Below are positions 35,601 through 49,362 of a stretch of DNA of 64,000 nt, piece by piece. Position numbers and translations under genes: made by a program. The stretch covers positions 248,001 through 312,000 of the forward strand of contig JAJJXM010000023.1 of assembly GCA_024516155.1 (NCBI GenBank). Direction: 5' to 3'. The first letter of the stretch is position 1. Each line of letters begins with the position of its first letter. The notes under the pieces are model-generated. The model made no database searches, had not been told where the DNA came from, and was given only the letters and a program-made list of their open reading frames with translations. This DNA comes from Pyronema omphalodes. Taxonomy: Eukaryota > Ascomycota > Pezizomycetes > Pezizales > Pyronemataceae.

Positions 35601-38443
35601 TAGCCCTAATGCCACATACTCTATGAGTTTCGGTAGCAGCGGTGGTTAGAAAGTAGTATGTGTCCGTATCACTGTGTAAGGTATAAAGCATATATCCAGG
35701 TGTTTACAAATCAAAGCTAGTATGTAATGAAGGATAGAAATCTATGATGACTCAACCTTGGACCTGATCCAATCGTTTGATGACTTTAGTTATGGTTACG
35801 GCTAGAAAGGGTTATGATAAGGACTGAGATTTGGGTTTTGACGTAGCAGGATTCAGAGATAATAGACGATGAATAGGGGTTTGTACTTGAGGATGACTAC
35901 TATTTGTAAAGTTTGTTAGGGTTTGGAAATGAGGGCCAGGGTTTGAGGATAGATGTTGACATAGAGACCGCGGTGATTGGAGTTAAGTTTATCATGTTCA
36001 AAGCAAAGATACCGATTATGCCAAGCGATACCAAGTCACGGATCTATGGGATTAACATTCCAGAACTCAGACAAAAAACCAAAAATTGAATCAAGAATCT
36101 CCCGAATCAACATGACTGACTATAATTTACAAATACGATAGCTAACATCATAACGCATCAAACACCACACCCCCCAAAACGAATTCCATTCTATCCATAG
36201 TGTACCAGACTCATCCCAATTATCAACAACCAGCCCTTTTGTTTTCCAGAACCTTCTTCCATTTCCTCCCTATCCATATATCCCAGCCTACCCAGATCCA
36301 TATATCCCAACACAACTCCTTACATCCCATCCTCCAACCCCCCCGTCCCCCACCCCCCTCGGTAACTATCCGAACAAAGTGCACTTTCTTCTCCCACACT
36401 CCCAACATCACTCCGATTACTTGCCTTACTTGCCCTACGTATCCACGCATCCATATCCCGCAAAAAACTTCCAGAAACGGCTACATGATCCATGAGCGGT
36501 GAGCTATGAGCCAGGACTTACCAAAGTCCAGCGAAGTTAGGTACCCCTATGAACCTAAACGAATATGAATATTCGATACCTGGGATTTGTGGATTAGATA
36601 CTGGATACTGGATACTGGATACTGTGGGGCCTGGGACTGGGGACTGGGGATAGATAGGGAGAAGAATTGTGGGGTTAAGGTTAGGGTAGACTAAATTTTT
36701 ACTTGATGCAATTTGGTGGGATAGGATAGGATATGATGATAATGGAGATGGGATGGAATCGATATTTTGTGGTTTGGTGAAATATAATTGCTTGTAAATA
36801 CGGATTTAGTAATTTTATATGAATCCCATTTAACACATCCGATACCAATTAGCTAGCTATCGCTATCCCATATCGAGGCTTATTCCGTACTCGCCAATGA
36901 CCAGTCCACGCTTTTTTTTGTTCTTCACAAAAGCCCCTGATTCCCGAATTCCAATTCAAAATTCCCAATCGAATCCTCGCTGATTTATTCTCATAACCAA
37001 TTAACCACACCTCCAATTCATTTGTTCCCTATCCTACATCAACAACCCCTCCTCCATATATCCTCCCTCTCAAAGACTCAAACACCTCCCCAAACCCCTT
37101 CCACAGCTTCCAATCCCCCATCCATCATTACCGCGCGACCAACAACCCCAAACCAAAAATCCTCAGATCCGGGGTAATTCCCATCTCCATCTCCATTTCC
37201 ATCTCCATCTCCCTGTGTGTGTATGTAACCTCCATTTCCGTACTTCAATTTTACCATAACTAAACTACTCGTGCCACCATCTTTAGGCACGAGTAGACGA
37301 GACGAGACGAGATTTCCCCTACCCCTTGTCTCATCATAATTCCCGCCTTTTTCCCGCGCGGCAAAAATATTTAGCGCCGGCCGACGAGTTAAAAAAAAAA
37401 AAAAAAAGGAGCAAAGAGTGAGATTATAGGCACTGTGAATGCGAATATGAATATATATAGATTTTTTCGCTTATTTGGTGTATGTATTATCAAGCGCTAT
37501 GGGTTAGCGATTATTAAATTAAAAAAAAAAAAAAAAAAGACATAGAAAAGACTAAGGATTTAGTGTAATGAGACAGATGGATGGAATACATAGGGAGGAA
37601 AGCTTATGAATTTTTTTTCCCGAGGTTCTTGGATTAATAAGAGTTTCCAGTAGACTGACGCTACAGAAAAAGAAAGGTGAATTTGAAGTTATTTCATCAC
37701 AACATATAGAGGCAAAAAATTAAGGTAATCCAGTTTCTTAGGTATACTATTCCTTCCAGAAAAAGCAGGCTACAAGCCGCGAATTAAATTTTTTGTTCAA
37801 CAAAAAAACTCAAACCAAAAAAAAAGATACAAGAGAAAAGAAAAAGAAGATAGTTAGGGTATGTTTGTTGAGTAAGTGTGTTTGTTAGGTGAAAATGATA
37901 CAGGCGCGTGATAAAAAAAAAGCAGGAGCAGGAGTTAGAATGACAAAAAAACTACAATCGCCAAAAAACGACAAAAAGACAGGTAACCAAAAACAGTAAA
38001 CCAAAAAACAGTGACAAAAAAGCATTGAGATGGAAAACAATAAGCAAAAAACATCCCGCCAAGGACAAAACCATAGAAAGTAATACAAAACAATACACCG
38101 ATAAAAAGCCACCAACCCATAAAGAAAAAAACAACACAATCATCAACATCCATCCCATCAATAAATGAACAAAAAAACCTTTTGTAAGAGTAAAGAACCA
38201 AAGTAAAAGTACCATCATCAAACACCTTCCCCCTATGCTATATTCCCTTTTCCGTTTTACTTTCGGCTGCAATTAGTGCGCCGTTTAGTTCATCAGACCC
38301 ATTCCATTCCGTTCCATTCCATGCATTTCCTTTCCCATTCCCTATCCCATTTCATGCTACATCATTCCCCGCCTGCGTATTTTACTTCCCATTTCTTATT
38401 CCTTATTCCCTATTCCCACCCTTATTTCATGCCATTAAACTCC
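29663..38443. other. Long gene-poor spacer
   Basis: Almost 9 kb lie between the 5' end of the FEX gene and the 3' end of the Ase1 gene. I see microsatellites, TACATAC/TATGTA-rich stretches, A tracts at 37391-37407 and 37521-37538, C-rich runs near 36340, and TGG/CTGGATA short repeats near 36600. One 123-codon frame at 31145-31516 (-) is listed separately. The stretch 37860-38270 is rich in CAAAAAAC and probably lies in or beyond the Ase1 3' end. Confidence 0.5.
31145..31516 (-). CDS. Orphan ORF, 123 codons, unrecognised
   Basis: An ATG frame (starting MRMVESYRELLVQDTRYPAI) in a patch that is visibly richer in G and C than its surroundings. It is Ser/Pro/Ala-rich with no hydrophobic segment or motif I recognise. 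Three other frames are also open across the same patch, so it may simply reflect a stop-poor composition. Reported only because the patch stands out. Confidence 0.12.
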   Translation of the reverse strand: MRMVESYRELLVQDTRYPAIDCPAAPLSSALSTAPSDILLVARSSTVPLLHPVRSTRSFASTLYPNPLPQSPMGVRNTSPASSNPRTHLHLSKASPDAMKEAESRISKLPERTIDPAPLTSAS

Positions 38444-41215
38444 TTAGTACTCATTCCCCCAAGTCTCCTCAGTTGTCACCCTCATAGTCTTCTCAGCCGA
38501 GTATCTTGACGGGGGTCTCTTTCCGTAATACCTATCCTCCGTCAATTCCTCCACAACATCACCATACTCTGATTCACCACCCTCAAAAACCTCCCAATTT
38601 TCTGATCCCGTAGTAGTCGAGCTTGAGAAATTGCGATCAGAGTCAGACGTTAGGCTTCCTCTATTACTAGAAGAATCGTAAGGATCGAGGTTCGGGATAA
38701 AGGGCTTCTTTAATTGATTAGGTCTGTAAATACTTGCTCGAGGAGCGGAAGCAGCATCATCATCGCGACTAACATCGCTTACGCTTCTAATATCGCTAGT
38801 GCCGGATATCGAACGAACATCGATGCCGCCGTCACGGGAAAGATGCGAGGCATGGGAATTGGAAGAGTAGGTGGAATAATTCGTTTCACTACCATACGGT
38901 GAGACGCTGCGAATACTCCTTCCTCTGGAGCTTCTTACATCCTCCTCCTCCTCCTCCTGTCTCTCTTGTTCTAATTTCCTTCTGATATATTGCTGAGCTT
39001 GCAATGACGGTTCGGTGTCTCGGTGAAGATTCATCGGCATTCCTTTCACTGAAGGTACTGGACGTCCCTTGGCGCCTAGGGTGTTACGGTTAATGTATCC
39101 CATCATTGAACTCCCCGGCCGCTCCACTGCGGACATTAGTCGTGAAGGTCGGGTGGGGGATCCCATGGGTTGCTGGGCGGCTGGGATACGACCCAAGCTT
39201 GGGGTAGCACCGAGCGCCGGGGTTGAGCGACCATTCGAGGCAAGAAAGCGATCCTGTGGTCTATGTCCCATAGCTGACTGGAGGTTTCGCCCCGTAGTTC
39301 TGGTGAGGGTTGATGCTGCTGAGCTATTGGCGGAGTAGAGGGAGCCCTCTCCTGGAGTTTTGGGGCGGGCGGCAAACTGTCCACTCCCGCTGTAGCTGGA
39401 GTTCTCTCCGGGGGTTTTGGGGCGCTGAAAGGAGTAACCGTCACCAGGAGTCTTAGGCCGGGCGGTGGGAGTCTTGGAGCGCTGAGGAGGCTTGACCATA
39501 GGCGCCTCCTTGGTGTTAGGACGACTTTTGGCGCGGACAGAGCCTTGCAATGTGTGATCGCGGGTAGAGGAGATGGTATTGGCGCGGCCGCGCATGCCAG
39601 GGGTTTGAGCTGATTGCGCGGTGGTGGTAGTGGGTGTACGGGCGGAGGAAGCTCTGCTAAGGGCGACTGGCGAGACGCGCAACAAGACATCGAGGTATGG
39701 TTCTCCGTTGATGGTAAGGGGTTCTCCATGGGTATGAGCGTAGTCTTCAAGAGCTTTCTTCAATTCGACTTCGATCTTTGGGAGTTCCTTTGCAAGGCGC
39801 TTGCGTGTCTTCTCCTCGCGCAGAAGGCGAGTGGGGTCGCGGGGGCCACGAGAGAGGAGACGGCTAGAGTCTTGAGCTGAGGCAGCGAGCTCTTCTTTCT
39901 CGGACATGAGCTCCATATGCTTCTCCACAAGAGAGATGATAGGTGCTCGCTGGTCCCAGAGATTCTCAAGACGCTCGAGCTCCATTTCATGGGCAGTAAG
40001 GAGGGCATCGGTGTAGACATCGCTGTGTGCGGGGGAAAAGTCCATGACCTCGTCATCTCCAAAATACATCTTCTCCCATAATTCTGCGATCATCATACGA
40101 GTGTCCTCAACAAAAATGTGTAGATTGTCGCGCTTAAGGTCAAGCAACCTGTGTAGTTCCTCCTCCAAAGCCTGAAGGGTTCGCATATCACAACCCCTGT
40201 TTTGCTGTAGGAAAAGCTTCCGGTCACCCTCATCAATTCCAAGCTTAGCCCAAAGCTCCTGAATTTCCTTCTTGAAGCTCTCAGCCTTGTTTCGTCGTCT
40301 TTCGCGCTCATCGAGAAGCTTTCCTCGCTTAGTACGTAATCGTTCAATGTCATCTTTCGTCAATCCCAAGCGCTCGGGCTCTGTTGAACCGTAGTCGATT
40401 ATGTTGCGATCAATCTGTTCCCTTGGAATTCCGAGTTCAGCGTAGAGGTTAATGATATCCTTTGCGACAGCGCCGACGGTATTCGCTCTTCGCGTAAACT
40501 CGTCGTACACTCTGTTGAACTCCTGTTCCAAATTATCGTAGTAGTTGTCGCTTAAATCAAGGTTTGCTATTGTCGCTGAATCGTCTGTAATAGGGGGTAA
40601 CTCGATGCTAACGAATTCCGATTCCAGGCGAGAAGCGTAGGTATTGAGCGCATGTCGTAGTTCTACAAAAGAAATTAGAGATGTAACCAAGCAGTAGTGG
40701 TGAGACTGAAAAGGGAACGCCTACTCTTGACCTGTTCGTAACGTTCTGCATGACGCCGCTTTACAGACTTATGCCTCTCCTTCAGCCCCTGCAAGCAATT
40801 AAGCAGCGGGGTTGTAATGGCAAATTCGTCATCATCATGGTAGCCATCGGTGCCTTTTATTGATCGTTCCATTTGCTTGATTTGTGTAATAATATGTTGA
40901 CATTCGTTATACATTTTTGTCTTTTCACTGCAAGGTATTAGCTGACATTGATCGTGCACGCAGCCGAGCCCAACGCGGCGAAGCCTCGTAAATTCCGCAA
41001 AGCCAGTAAAGCAGACTGTAGGAAAAGAGAGCATACCTCTTGACATTCATGACCTGTTCCTCAACCGCTAGTTTTACAGCCTGAAACAGCTGAGACTCTC
41101 TTGTTTCCCGTTCATGACTTGCAAAACCAATCTCATCACACAAGCTATGTAAGCTTTGTAGAGCATCAGATAGACCTGTGCTTGATAATGACTGCCTCTT
41201 CTCCTCCATTGTCAT
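38444..41215 (-). CDS. ASE1: Antiparallel microtubule bundler Ase1 (PRC1/MAP65)
   Basis: Ase1 dimers cross-link antiparallel microtubules in the spindle midzone during anaphase. Exons 41215-41037, 40927-40725 and 40662-38444 join in frame to 866 residues. Donors are GTATGC and GTAGGC, acceptors TTGCAG and TTGTAG, and introns 109 and 62 bases. The N-terminal dimerisation and rod region is mostly predicted coiled coil: SDALQSLHSLCDEIGF, EKTKMYNECQHIITQIKQME, and ELGIPREQIDRNIIDYGSTE. The spectrin-fold microtubule-binding domain includes LWEKMYFGDDEVMDF (322-336), ELERLENLWDQRAPI and HGEPLTINGEPYLDVL. The ~400-residue tail is Ser/Thr/Pro/Arg-rich with repeated (A/R)xKTPG elements (RPKTPGDGYSFQ, RPKTPGENSS, RPKTPGEGSL). 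These (S/T)P-type sites suggest mitotic-kinase control, which is inference. Splice joins are supported by family similarity on both sides. Confidence 0.93.
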
Positions 41216-44200
41216 TGTGTGTTGGGGTGTCGATCCGAGTATGTAGTTGGTGTTTTTCTCACAGCCGAGTCGTTGCTGTGGATGCCTGACTTTGTCTTCT
41301 TCCCTAGGTTCGGGGTAATTCGGATATGCGACAGGTATGCTTTGGTTGACTTTACACGTGGAGATGCGACGGAAGAAGTGGTCGTCGTCGTAGTATTCGT
41401 AGTCTGGCTGTCGGATGTCGTGGGTGTCCGATCGTAAAGAGTTTGAAGCAAAGCGTAGCAGATGAACGAATGTAATCCGAAAACTTCGTTCGTTGGTTCT
41501 GCTGGTCTTTGTCGCCCCTCCGATGTGTTAGTCTTCCGGGGAAGGGAGGGGGGGGGGGGAAGTAGTCGCTAGTTAAGAAGGCACTGTCGCTGTCCCCTAC
41601 TGCAGCTTCCGGTCTGACAACACTTGGGTGACCTAGGTTACTCTAGGCTCAGATTCGGCCACCGGTGGAAAGGGCAATGGATTGATGGGCTGCCCTATGG
41701 TTGCTGTAGAAACGGACTGGGTGCAATTAAAAGCGAGTGTAACCAGGACTGTCTGATAGGCAGCAACGTGCAGTGCAGTTCTTTCGCACCACAGACAGAG
41801 ACGTGCAATTCACACACGAAGATCTTCCGCAAAACAGATCTGTCCTTCAGAACACACGAGGTGATTATTATTTTCACTATCTCTAAGCCTCGTCTCTCTC
41901 TGTGGCTTTGAATAGTGGATTCACGGTACGGAGCTCGCGGTGGCTTTCTGTCTCGACTGGATTGTTGACCAGGTTGTGGAGGTGGAGGGGTGTGAAGGAT
42001 GCTGGGGATGGTTGATGACGACAGTGGTCCAGGACTCCAGGGAGTCCATCAGCCGGGCGGGAGCGAAAGCGCGAAATGAGTATTTCCCAGTCAGTATTAG
42101 CGGGGATATGTAGAGCTGCTAGAGCACTCTAGTCTGGGGGGCGGAGAGGATCGCGATGGTTGAACTTCAATTCTGTTCAGCTTCTTTTGCACAAAAAATG
42201 GACAGACTTTTCTCACATTTTTCTCCGCTGTTCTCGCACCGAAAATATTCTTTCTGCAACCTTTCCGTTAAATCCGTCACTGTGCTTCTTCGCTGCTTCT
42301 CGGTGTCTCGGTGCTATGTACGGTAAAGTGAATCTATGAGGAGCCAGCATAGCATAGCATGGCAGCTGCGCAGCCAGCACAAAAGCAAGCCTGACTGAAA
42401 CACTCCGCGACACAGCTCTCATGCAGTCTGCAAGGCTCGCAGATGAATCACAGCAAAATTCTCAATAAAAATCAGAACTGTCACACGCTCTCTGTCCTCC
42501 TAACTTGAAATTACAGTCCACTTGCCTTTCATCACAACTTTAGCAGCAACCGTTCCACAGGATTTTCGTATATAGGAGCTAATTCCGTCGGCGCCGGCTT
42601 CGAAAAAAAATACACCAGAGAAGAAGTGCAGCGATCGCCAATCTAGACGATTTTCCGGCGGCCTTGGATACGGCACGAGAGCAGGGGCAGAGAGAGTAAG
42701 ATGGATATGGACAAGCAAGGGGACGCAAGAGAACGCTGCTGGATTGTCGGGATGGGGCAGGCACAAGGTATCTACGGGTAGAGTTTCCATGGCAACGAAT
42801 TGTTGAGAATTATCAATTTTCAGAGTGTTTATTTATTTTCTTCTATTCTTTGTTTATTCATCGTTTATTTATTCTTCATTCATCTATTCCGCTTCGATTT
42901 TTGGTATTTTAAGAATGATATTTTACACGTATTTGGTAGTAAGTGAGTTCCATCACTCGAGAAAGGATACAAACTTTAGATACGGATTGTGCTGTTTCAA
43001 CAGTCCTCAGCCTTCTTCGGCCCTTTGCGAAGCTTGTCAAGTCTGCAAAGCCAGCAAAGAGTGCACGCAGCAAACCGATTGGGGGTATCCGAAGAAAGTG
43101 TCGTGGATTCCCTATGGATTTCCGCACCTTGTGGATTGCCGATCGGGTACATACGAGAAATGGGAACACTCCGCTGGTCAAAATCCCGGACGCCAAGGGC
43201 ATCGCAGTGCAGCATTTTACCTTCACTTATACACATACTTCAGAGTGACCGGTCGTAGCTAGAAGCCGATTGGAGCATATCAATTGTAAAGTGACTATCC
43301 CGGCGGTCAACTTTGCTATTTTGCTATGTACATTACCATCCATACTACTCCACGGCTTGTTGATTGAAAATACACCACCATACTCGTACATAGCGGCGGG
43401 GTCCCCCGGGGAACCTGCAAATCATGATGATGATATGTATCTTGCTTGCATTTCCCGCATCACTGAGCGACCAGCCTTAGTTAAGCACGTCACATCACGC
43501 TCTCCCGTCCACGATCCATCACGTATCTCGTTCAAGCGAACTGGGACTTCGGAAACCCCGAAGCATGAAGGAAGCATCTCCGCCAGTCTCCAAGCTTCTT
43601 TCCCCAAGCCGAGTGGGCACCAGTACAGCATTACAACCGAGCGAAACTCGAACATCAAAAGCTCGTATGTCGATCCAGGAGAATATGAAGATCCATAATC
43701 CGGCGGTATAGTTCCGCCAATGACATCTTTTAGTCCATGACAGGAAGTTCAAGTCCAAGACCATGACCATGACTATGACCATGACCAGGTTTATTCCATG
43801 GTCCATACATAGCTCAATCGTTCAATCGCTGAAACGCCCAATTGCAGCTCGTTCAATCGTTCAATCGCTCAATAATCCATGCATGCTAAATGCATGCCAA
43901 AAACCAGTGATTTTCGATCAAGATCTCTGAGTCTCTGGGGAAGGGGTGCATTGGGGGGTGAAAAGTAACCTATGAATACCCAGTGAATCAAACTATGCTA
44001 TACTCGAATTGAAAGATGCGATGCGATATGACATCTTCATCACACGAGGGTTTGTATGTGTATACTTCGTCTTGAGCGGCTTCCGAGGTTGAAGCGTAAG
44101 GAAACGACGGGCTACTCCGTGGCTATAGCTGAGTCCGCAGCATTCATCGTTCACCATCCGTCGTTTGAGAGTTCGGCGTTCTTAAGGTAGAGTTCGGTGT

Positions 44201-47200
44201 ACATGAGCACCGCACAAGCCCCACAATAGGTAATCATAACTTTCAGCCTTGCTATGGCTGGAACAGCTTGAACGGCTTGAACGGCTTGCTAAGCCACACG
44301 GCTTGTACGGGTTGATATGGCTTCCTACGGGGCTTGGTAAAGTTATTTTTTTTTACATTCCTATCTCAATCCGTACTCCTGGGATGCATAATTTAACCTC
44401 GTTACCTGCTATCGCTCTATGTAAAAAAAATCTGCATGTTACGTATATGTATACTCCGAGTACGAGTGTAGTGTATCAATCTCCACGTACCCGACTACAG
44501 CTTCCTGAATGGGGTTTAAGCACGAGCATCTATATACACTATTCTGAACAACCTAAACATAAAACCATCCAATTGATCGCTTTACCCTTCATCCATAAGA
44601 AGCATCTACAGCAACAATATCGAAGTCATCAGTTACGAAACATATCCATCATATCATATGCACCATATCCCTCACATCTATTATTCCCGCTCTACATATC
44701 ATAACAAGTCACCAGCTCATCAATACTCCAGCACAAATGATATACATATATACAGCAGCCAACCGGCCTTACGGTAGCCGATTGGTGGCCGCTGGGTGGA
44801 TTGGGGGTATGGTATATTGTCCCCTTACAGAAGCGGCTGGAGTGGGAGACTGCAGCTCTGGGAGATCGGGAGTCCCGTAAAGCTTCGTTGGTGTTTGGGG
44901 TCTCGGGAAAGAAGGGGGGAGGGGGGTGGACCCGGGAAGGGAGATGGAAGCCCTGGGTGCGGGAAAGGGAGCCTGGGAAGGAAGGGGGTGGGAGATAGGG
45001 GGGAGGGGATCCTGAAGCTGGTACGTATCTATGTATCTATAGATATATATATACAAAATATACCTATGTATTTTCTTCATAGTTCAACTTATGTTGTGAA
45101 AAATGTGTAAAGAAATATATCCCTCGAGACTCAGCAGCTCAGTGATCCGGGTATGAGTGTATACCCGGTGCTACGGATGGAGTCCGAGGTTTGCAGTTTC
45201 GAGGTCCATGTATGGAGTTTCAAGTCGGCTGTACATACTACACAGTACTAAATTACCGCGCCTGGCTAGCTGTTCAGTGCGCAGTACCGCGCGGCCTATG
45301 AAACTGCAAATGCCAAGACAGATGCCTTTCATGAACAACCAAATATCTTGTACACAGTAACCACGAGCAAGAAAAAACTAGCTATAACAGGACTATCTAT
45401 TAAACTCTCAACAAACCTTTAAAGTTTCAGTGATTCTTTTGTTGCTATAGTTCGATGATGATGATATCCGCACCTCGTCCCCTGACCTTCGGTACACTCC
45501 GCCTTCACCCGATACCGATAGTACCGATACCGACACCGACAAACAACTGACACAGGATCATCAAAACTAGAAAACTAGAAAACTACGTAGAAAACTAAGC
45601 AAGAAATCCTCTAAAAATAGCATAACATTTGTTTTGTACATATGGCGCTAGAACTATGACGCTATATTTCTGAAACGATTCAACGAAGGTTAGTTGCGTT
45701 TGATCTACGCAGTGATGGTGGTGGTGGGTCGGGGGCTCCCGAGGTGGGGGTTGGGTGTATATGACGCTATGTATGTTGAATATGAAAACAGATATACCGA
45801 CGTGCAGAATTGGTTGTTGTTTGATACTTGTTTATGATTCAAATATGTAGGTATGTACGTAGTGGGTGAGAAATATACGGCGAAGTAGTTTGGATGTTAA
45901 TGGCAGCATATATATGAGTGATGGGGATATTTACAGGGCATGATGGGAATGTATGGTAAGGAAAGTAAAATTCATCGCAGGAGCTTAAGGTGAAGTTACG
46001 GGGTGTCAGGGCCCAGGAGTGATGATGAATGGGTTGCAAAATAGATCGCGATGGTGATACAAATGGTGAATCAATATAGCCGAGATTCCCGGAAAAGCGG
46101 GGGTGCGTAAAATTCCATGGATAATAAAAACTTTGATGGTTATTATTGATAATTAGGGTGATTTAAATATTCAAGGCTGATGAATTTTAATTTTTAATGA
46201 TGTCAATACGCTGTACATAGTTAAAATCATGCACCACTAGTATATGGAGTACCTAGTTTATTTGCTGTTGCTTTTTAATCCAATCATGTTCAATAACCAA
46301 GACTATCGATATCGATATTTAAATTATCCAAGCATACAGAACAAACTCACAAAATAAAGTAAACCCACTGCAATTGAATTAAATTCCAATGCAAATTAAC
46401 GCCCTATAACATCCAAAAGCCCCGTAAATCGACTTCTCTCCACTTATTCTACATACAAGCACATCTGAGAACCCTAGTCTACAGATTACCAGTAATCCCA
46501 GGAACATCCATGATAATCTCTTCTTTTGTGAAACCCCCAGTGTTCAAAATAGAAACATGGCTACATATTGTACTAGCCCCAAACACATCAATATCGATAG
46601 CGATAGACATGGCCCAGCTTCAAGGCATGGAAGTATCCGGTAAATCCTTCTTTTATCCTTAACCGACGGGACGACAAGGAGTCCGGAGCCAGGACCAGCA
46701 TATCCCAGACGTCAGACTCCACATCCTGGGTCTATGTATGTAGTCTATACAGAGAATCAAGAATATTCAACATAAACAATCCCACCGCTATATGTAATGT
46801 AAACAACCGAGTCGTGGCTAGTGGGTAATACAAAGATGTCTTGTTTCTTCCAGATCTTCAGATGTAAACAATCGTCAATTGAGAACTTTATCAGATGTAA
46901 ACATATTAAACCAATCTATAGGTATGTATATCCGTTACACTAGAACTTGATACACTTTACATATCAACTGCATACTGCATGTATGGTATGTATGAACGCC
47001 ACAGTTAGGCAGCCATAATATATACAGCCTACATATATGGACTCAGCTAGTACAGACCATAGCGGTTTCATTATTATATTGCCTTGTTTGAAATGTAAAC
47101 AAAAACAAAGCCAACAGAAGAAAAAGAAAAACAAAAGATATGCGATTATGCATCGTTATGTATTCTCTTCTGCATGGAAAGTTCAAACTTCAAAGCCTTA

Positions 47201-49362
47201 TAGAAATACATACCTGGAAACCTGTGTAGCCTAGGCCCTACACAACAAGGCAATTGAATTATTAATAAATCATAGCTTGATAACGCAGATATGTAACCGA
47301 TAATATTGTCATTCCATCTGAAATCACACGGCCCAGACCCTGCTGTATCTCAATCCCTCAATATACGCAGCACTGCAGCAGCGGTAAGGCGTCCTCAGCC
47401 GAGAGCAGTATTGCAATGTTCCAGTTTTCTAGAACTCAATAAGGCTACGCAGAGCCCAGAACCCAGAACCCAGAACTTTCAATAGCTATAGGTGCACTGT
47501 AAATAACTGTTACACTACCTACCTCGAGGCTAGAATGTAAACGTAGACTACAGTAACTTTATATCCAATTACAATTGGCGAATAGCCTTTGTAAGACTCC
47601 AGTTGAACATTGAAATTTCAAATTAACCCCGCAGTTACATATGGTACATTAACGGTAAATTGTAATCTAGAAACTTGCAGCCTTAGCTGAACCTTGGCGG
47701 ACGGTAGAAATTACCGGATTTGATATGTAAACAGAGGGGTTTTGGGAATTCAAAGTAAACAAACAGAGAGGCTGTGATAGATGTAGATAGAAATGGAAGA
47801 TGACAGATACATAGCCTTGGTATATACGGCTCAGGTTTTGATATGGTCTGCAGATGTGCTTCAGCATTGAGTAAACACCGCATCAGAATGTTTTTTTCCC
47901 CTCACCCGAATACAATAGGAAATTCTAAGACTGTTGCCTTATATGAGGCGGCAAATATATTTTCGTGATTATGGTTGGAATTGACTATTATGGGCCCTAA
48001 AATCTTTTCATTCTTGTCCGGAATTTTGGGAACCTTTGGAACCTTTGGAAGTTATGGTTGCGATGTTATGTGCGAATTGTATAGGGTGTGCGCGGTTTGA
48101 CGCAATCTCCGGGTACGGTAGAGCAAAGGATTGAAAGGCTAAACGACATAGTTTGGCCGCCGTCATTGGAAGTAGTTTATGCACAGGGTAAACGTATCAT
48201 CGAATACTGATATATATATAAACAGAATAATTTTCAAGATACTGCACATGTAATCCCATTTCTCAAAAGTGGTACTCAATTACAGTAGACAATATAAAAC
48301 CTTCACAGACATTCTAGAAATCCAATAAATCTTGAGATAAAGTTTTGTAACACCAGATATAAACGTAAATCTGTAAGACTGTAACTAGAGTCATCGTGAG
48401 ACAAATCAAAGAGATGCAATATCCCGAAATGATTCTGTGGTTAAATATCAATAACTTCAGCAGCTGTTACTTATGTTGGTGAGAATGCGTATTATGGAAG
48501 TGAAGAATCCATTAATGATTGACATATGTTGGTTATACATAATACATCACCGGCATGATTTTGATGTCCTTGCAGTAAGAGTTGAAGAGCCAGTACTTCT
48601 TGCTGCTTTGAAATCTGAAAAATTGGGACTTGGAAAGTTCCAACTTTCTGCACAGTGAAGTCTCAAAACCGGCACTGTGGGCTTCCTTATTAATCTTCCC
48701 GAAGGTTCCAGGTAGAAGCCAACTGTATATATCCGGTACGAATCCAATGCGAGAAGTAAGCAAGCAAACAAATCAAAATCACAGTAAGAAATTAGGCTTA
48801 CTTGAATCTTCTCAAGATTGTCTGCTTAGAATACACATAGATATGCGGTAGTACAGTTGTGTATGTTTCCCACAGTCTGCGGAAAAGCCTCAATCTTAAC
48901 ACTCAGCACTGTAACACAGCGAGATCCCGTGGTGACGGATGAAGCTTCTAGAAGATAATCGGTAAGTAGCCGTCTTTGGTCTCGATGTGAAAGGGATGTA
49001 TGTAGATTGAGTTTGAAAATAAACAGAAAAAGTTCTTGAGAACATAGGCTATGATGCAGTATTTATCTGCGGATCATGGTCTGCAAATATTAGTGCTATG
49101 GTTTAAGCCATCCAATTGATTGTGTGCGATACGTAAGAATGTTTTATAGAAGGCCCAAATGGATAAGTCTAATAATATTAGGAAAGAAAATGTAGGAAGC
49201 TAGGTTGTAACATTCTAATTCTCTGCTAAGGAGGGGGGGGAGGCGTACCCCTCCACGACCGAAGAATCCAAACAAACAAACAAACACCCAAGCAATTTTA
49301 TCGACATCCCCCACTAAATAGCATGATATTTAAAATTGCGGCATCTCACATACCAATCCCTA
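41216..49362. other. Gene-poor spacer upstream of ASE1
   Basis: The first kilobase is the Ase1 promoter region. Beyond it I see no supported gene. A 96-codon ATG frame (42500-42790, -) lacks recognisable content. Simple features are short repeats of GTTCAATC near 43810-43870, GAACGGCTT near 44262-44290 and an A/T-rich, TACATA-rich stretch from about 45 to 49 kb. No tRNA or 5S rRNA gene was recognised. Confidence 0.5.

Noticed and set aside
43270..43698. 142-codon plus-strand frame
   Set aside because: It begins at TTG, not ATG, and shows no known motif.
44262..44310. CTAAGCCACACGGCTTG resembling part of fungal 5S rRNA
   Set aside because: The match is short and the rest of the 5S promoter and stem sequences are missing.
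44249..44704. 151-codon plus-strand frame
   Set aside because: It begins at TTG and lies in repetitive, AT-rich sequence without a motif.
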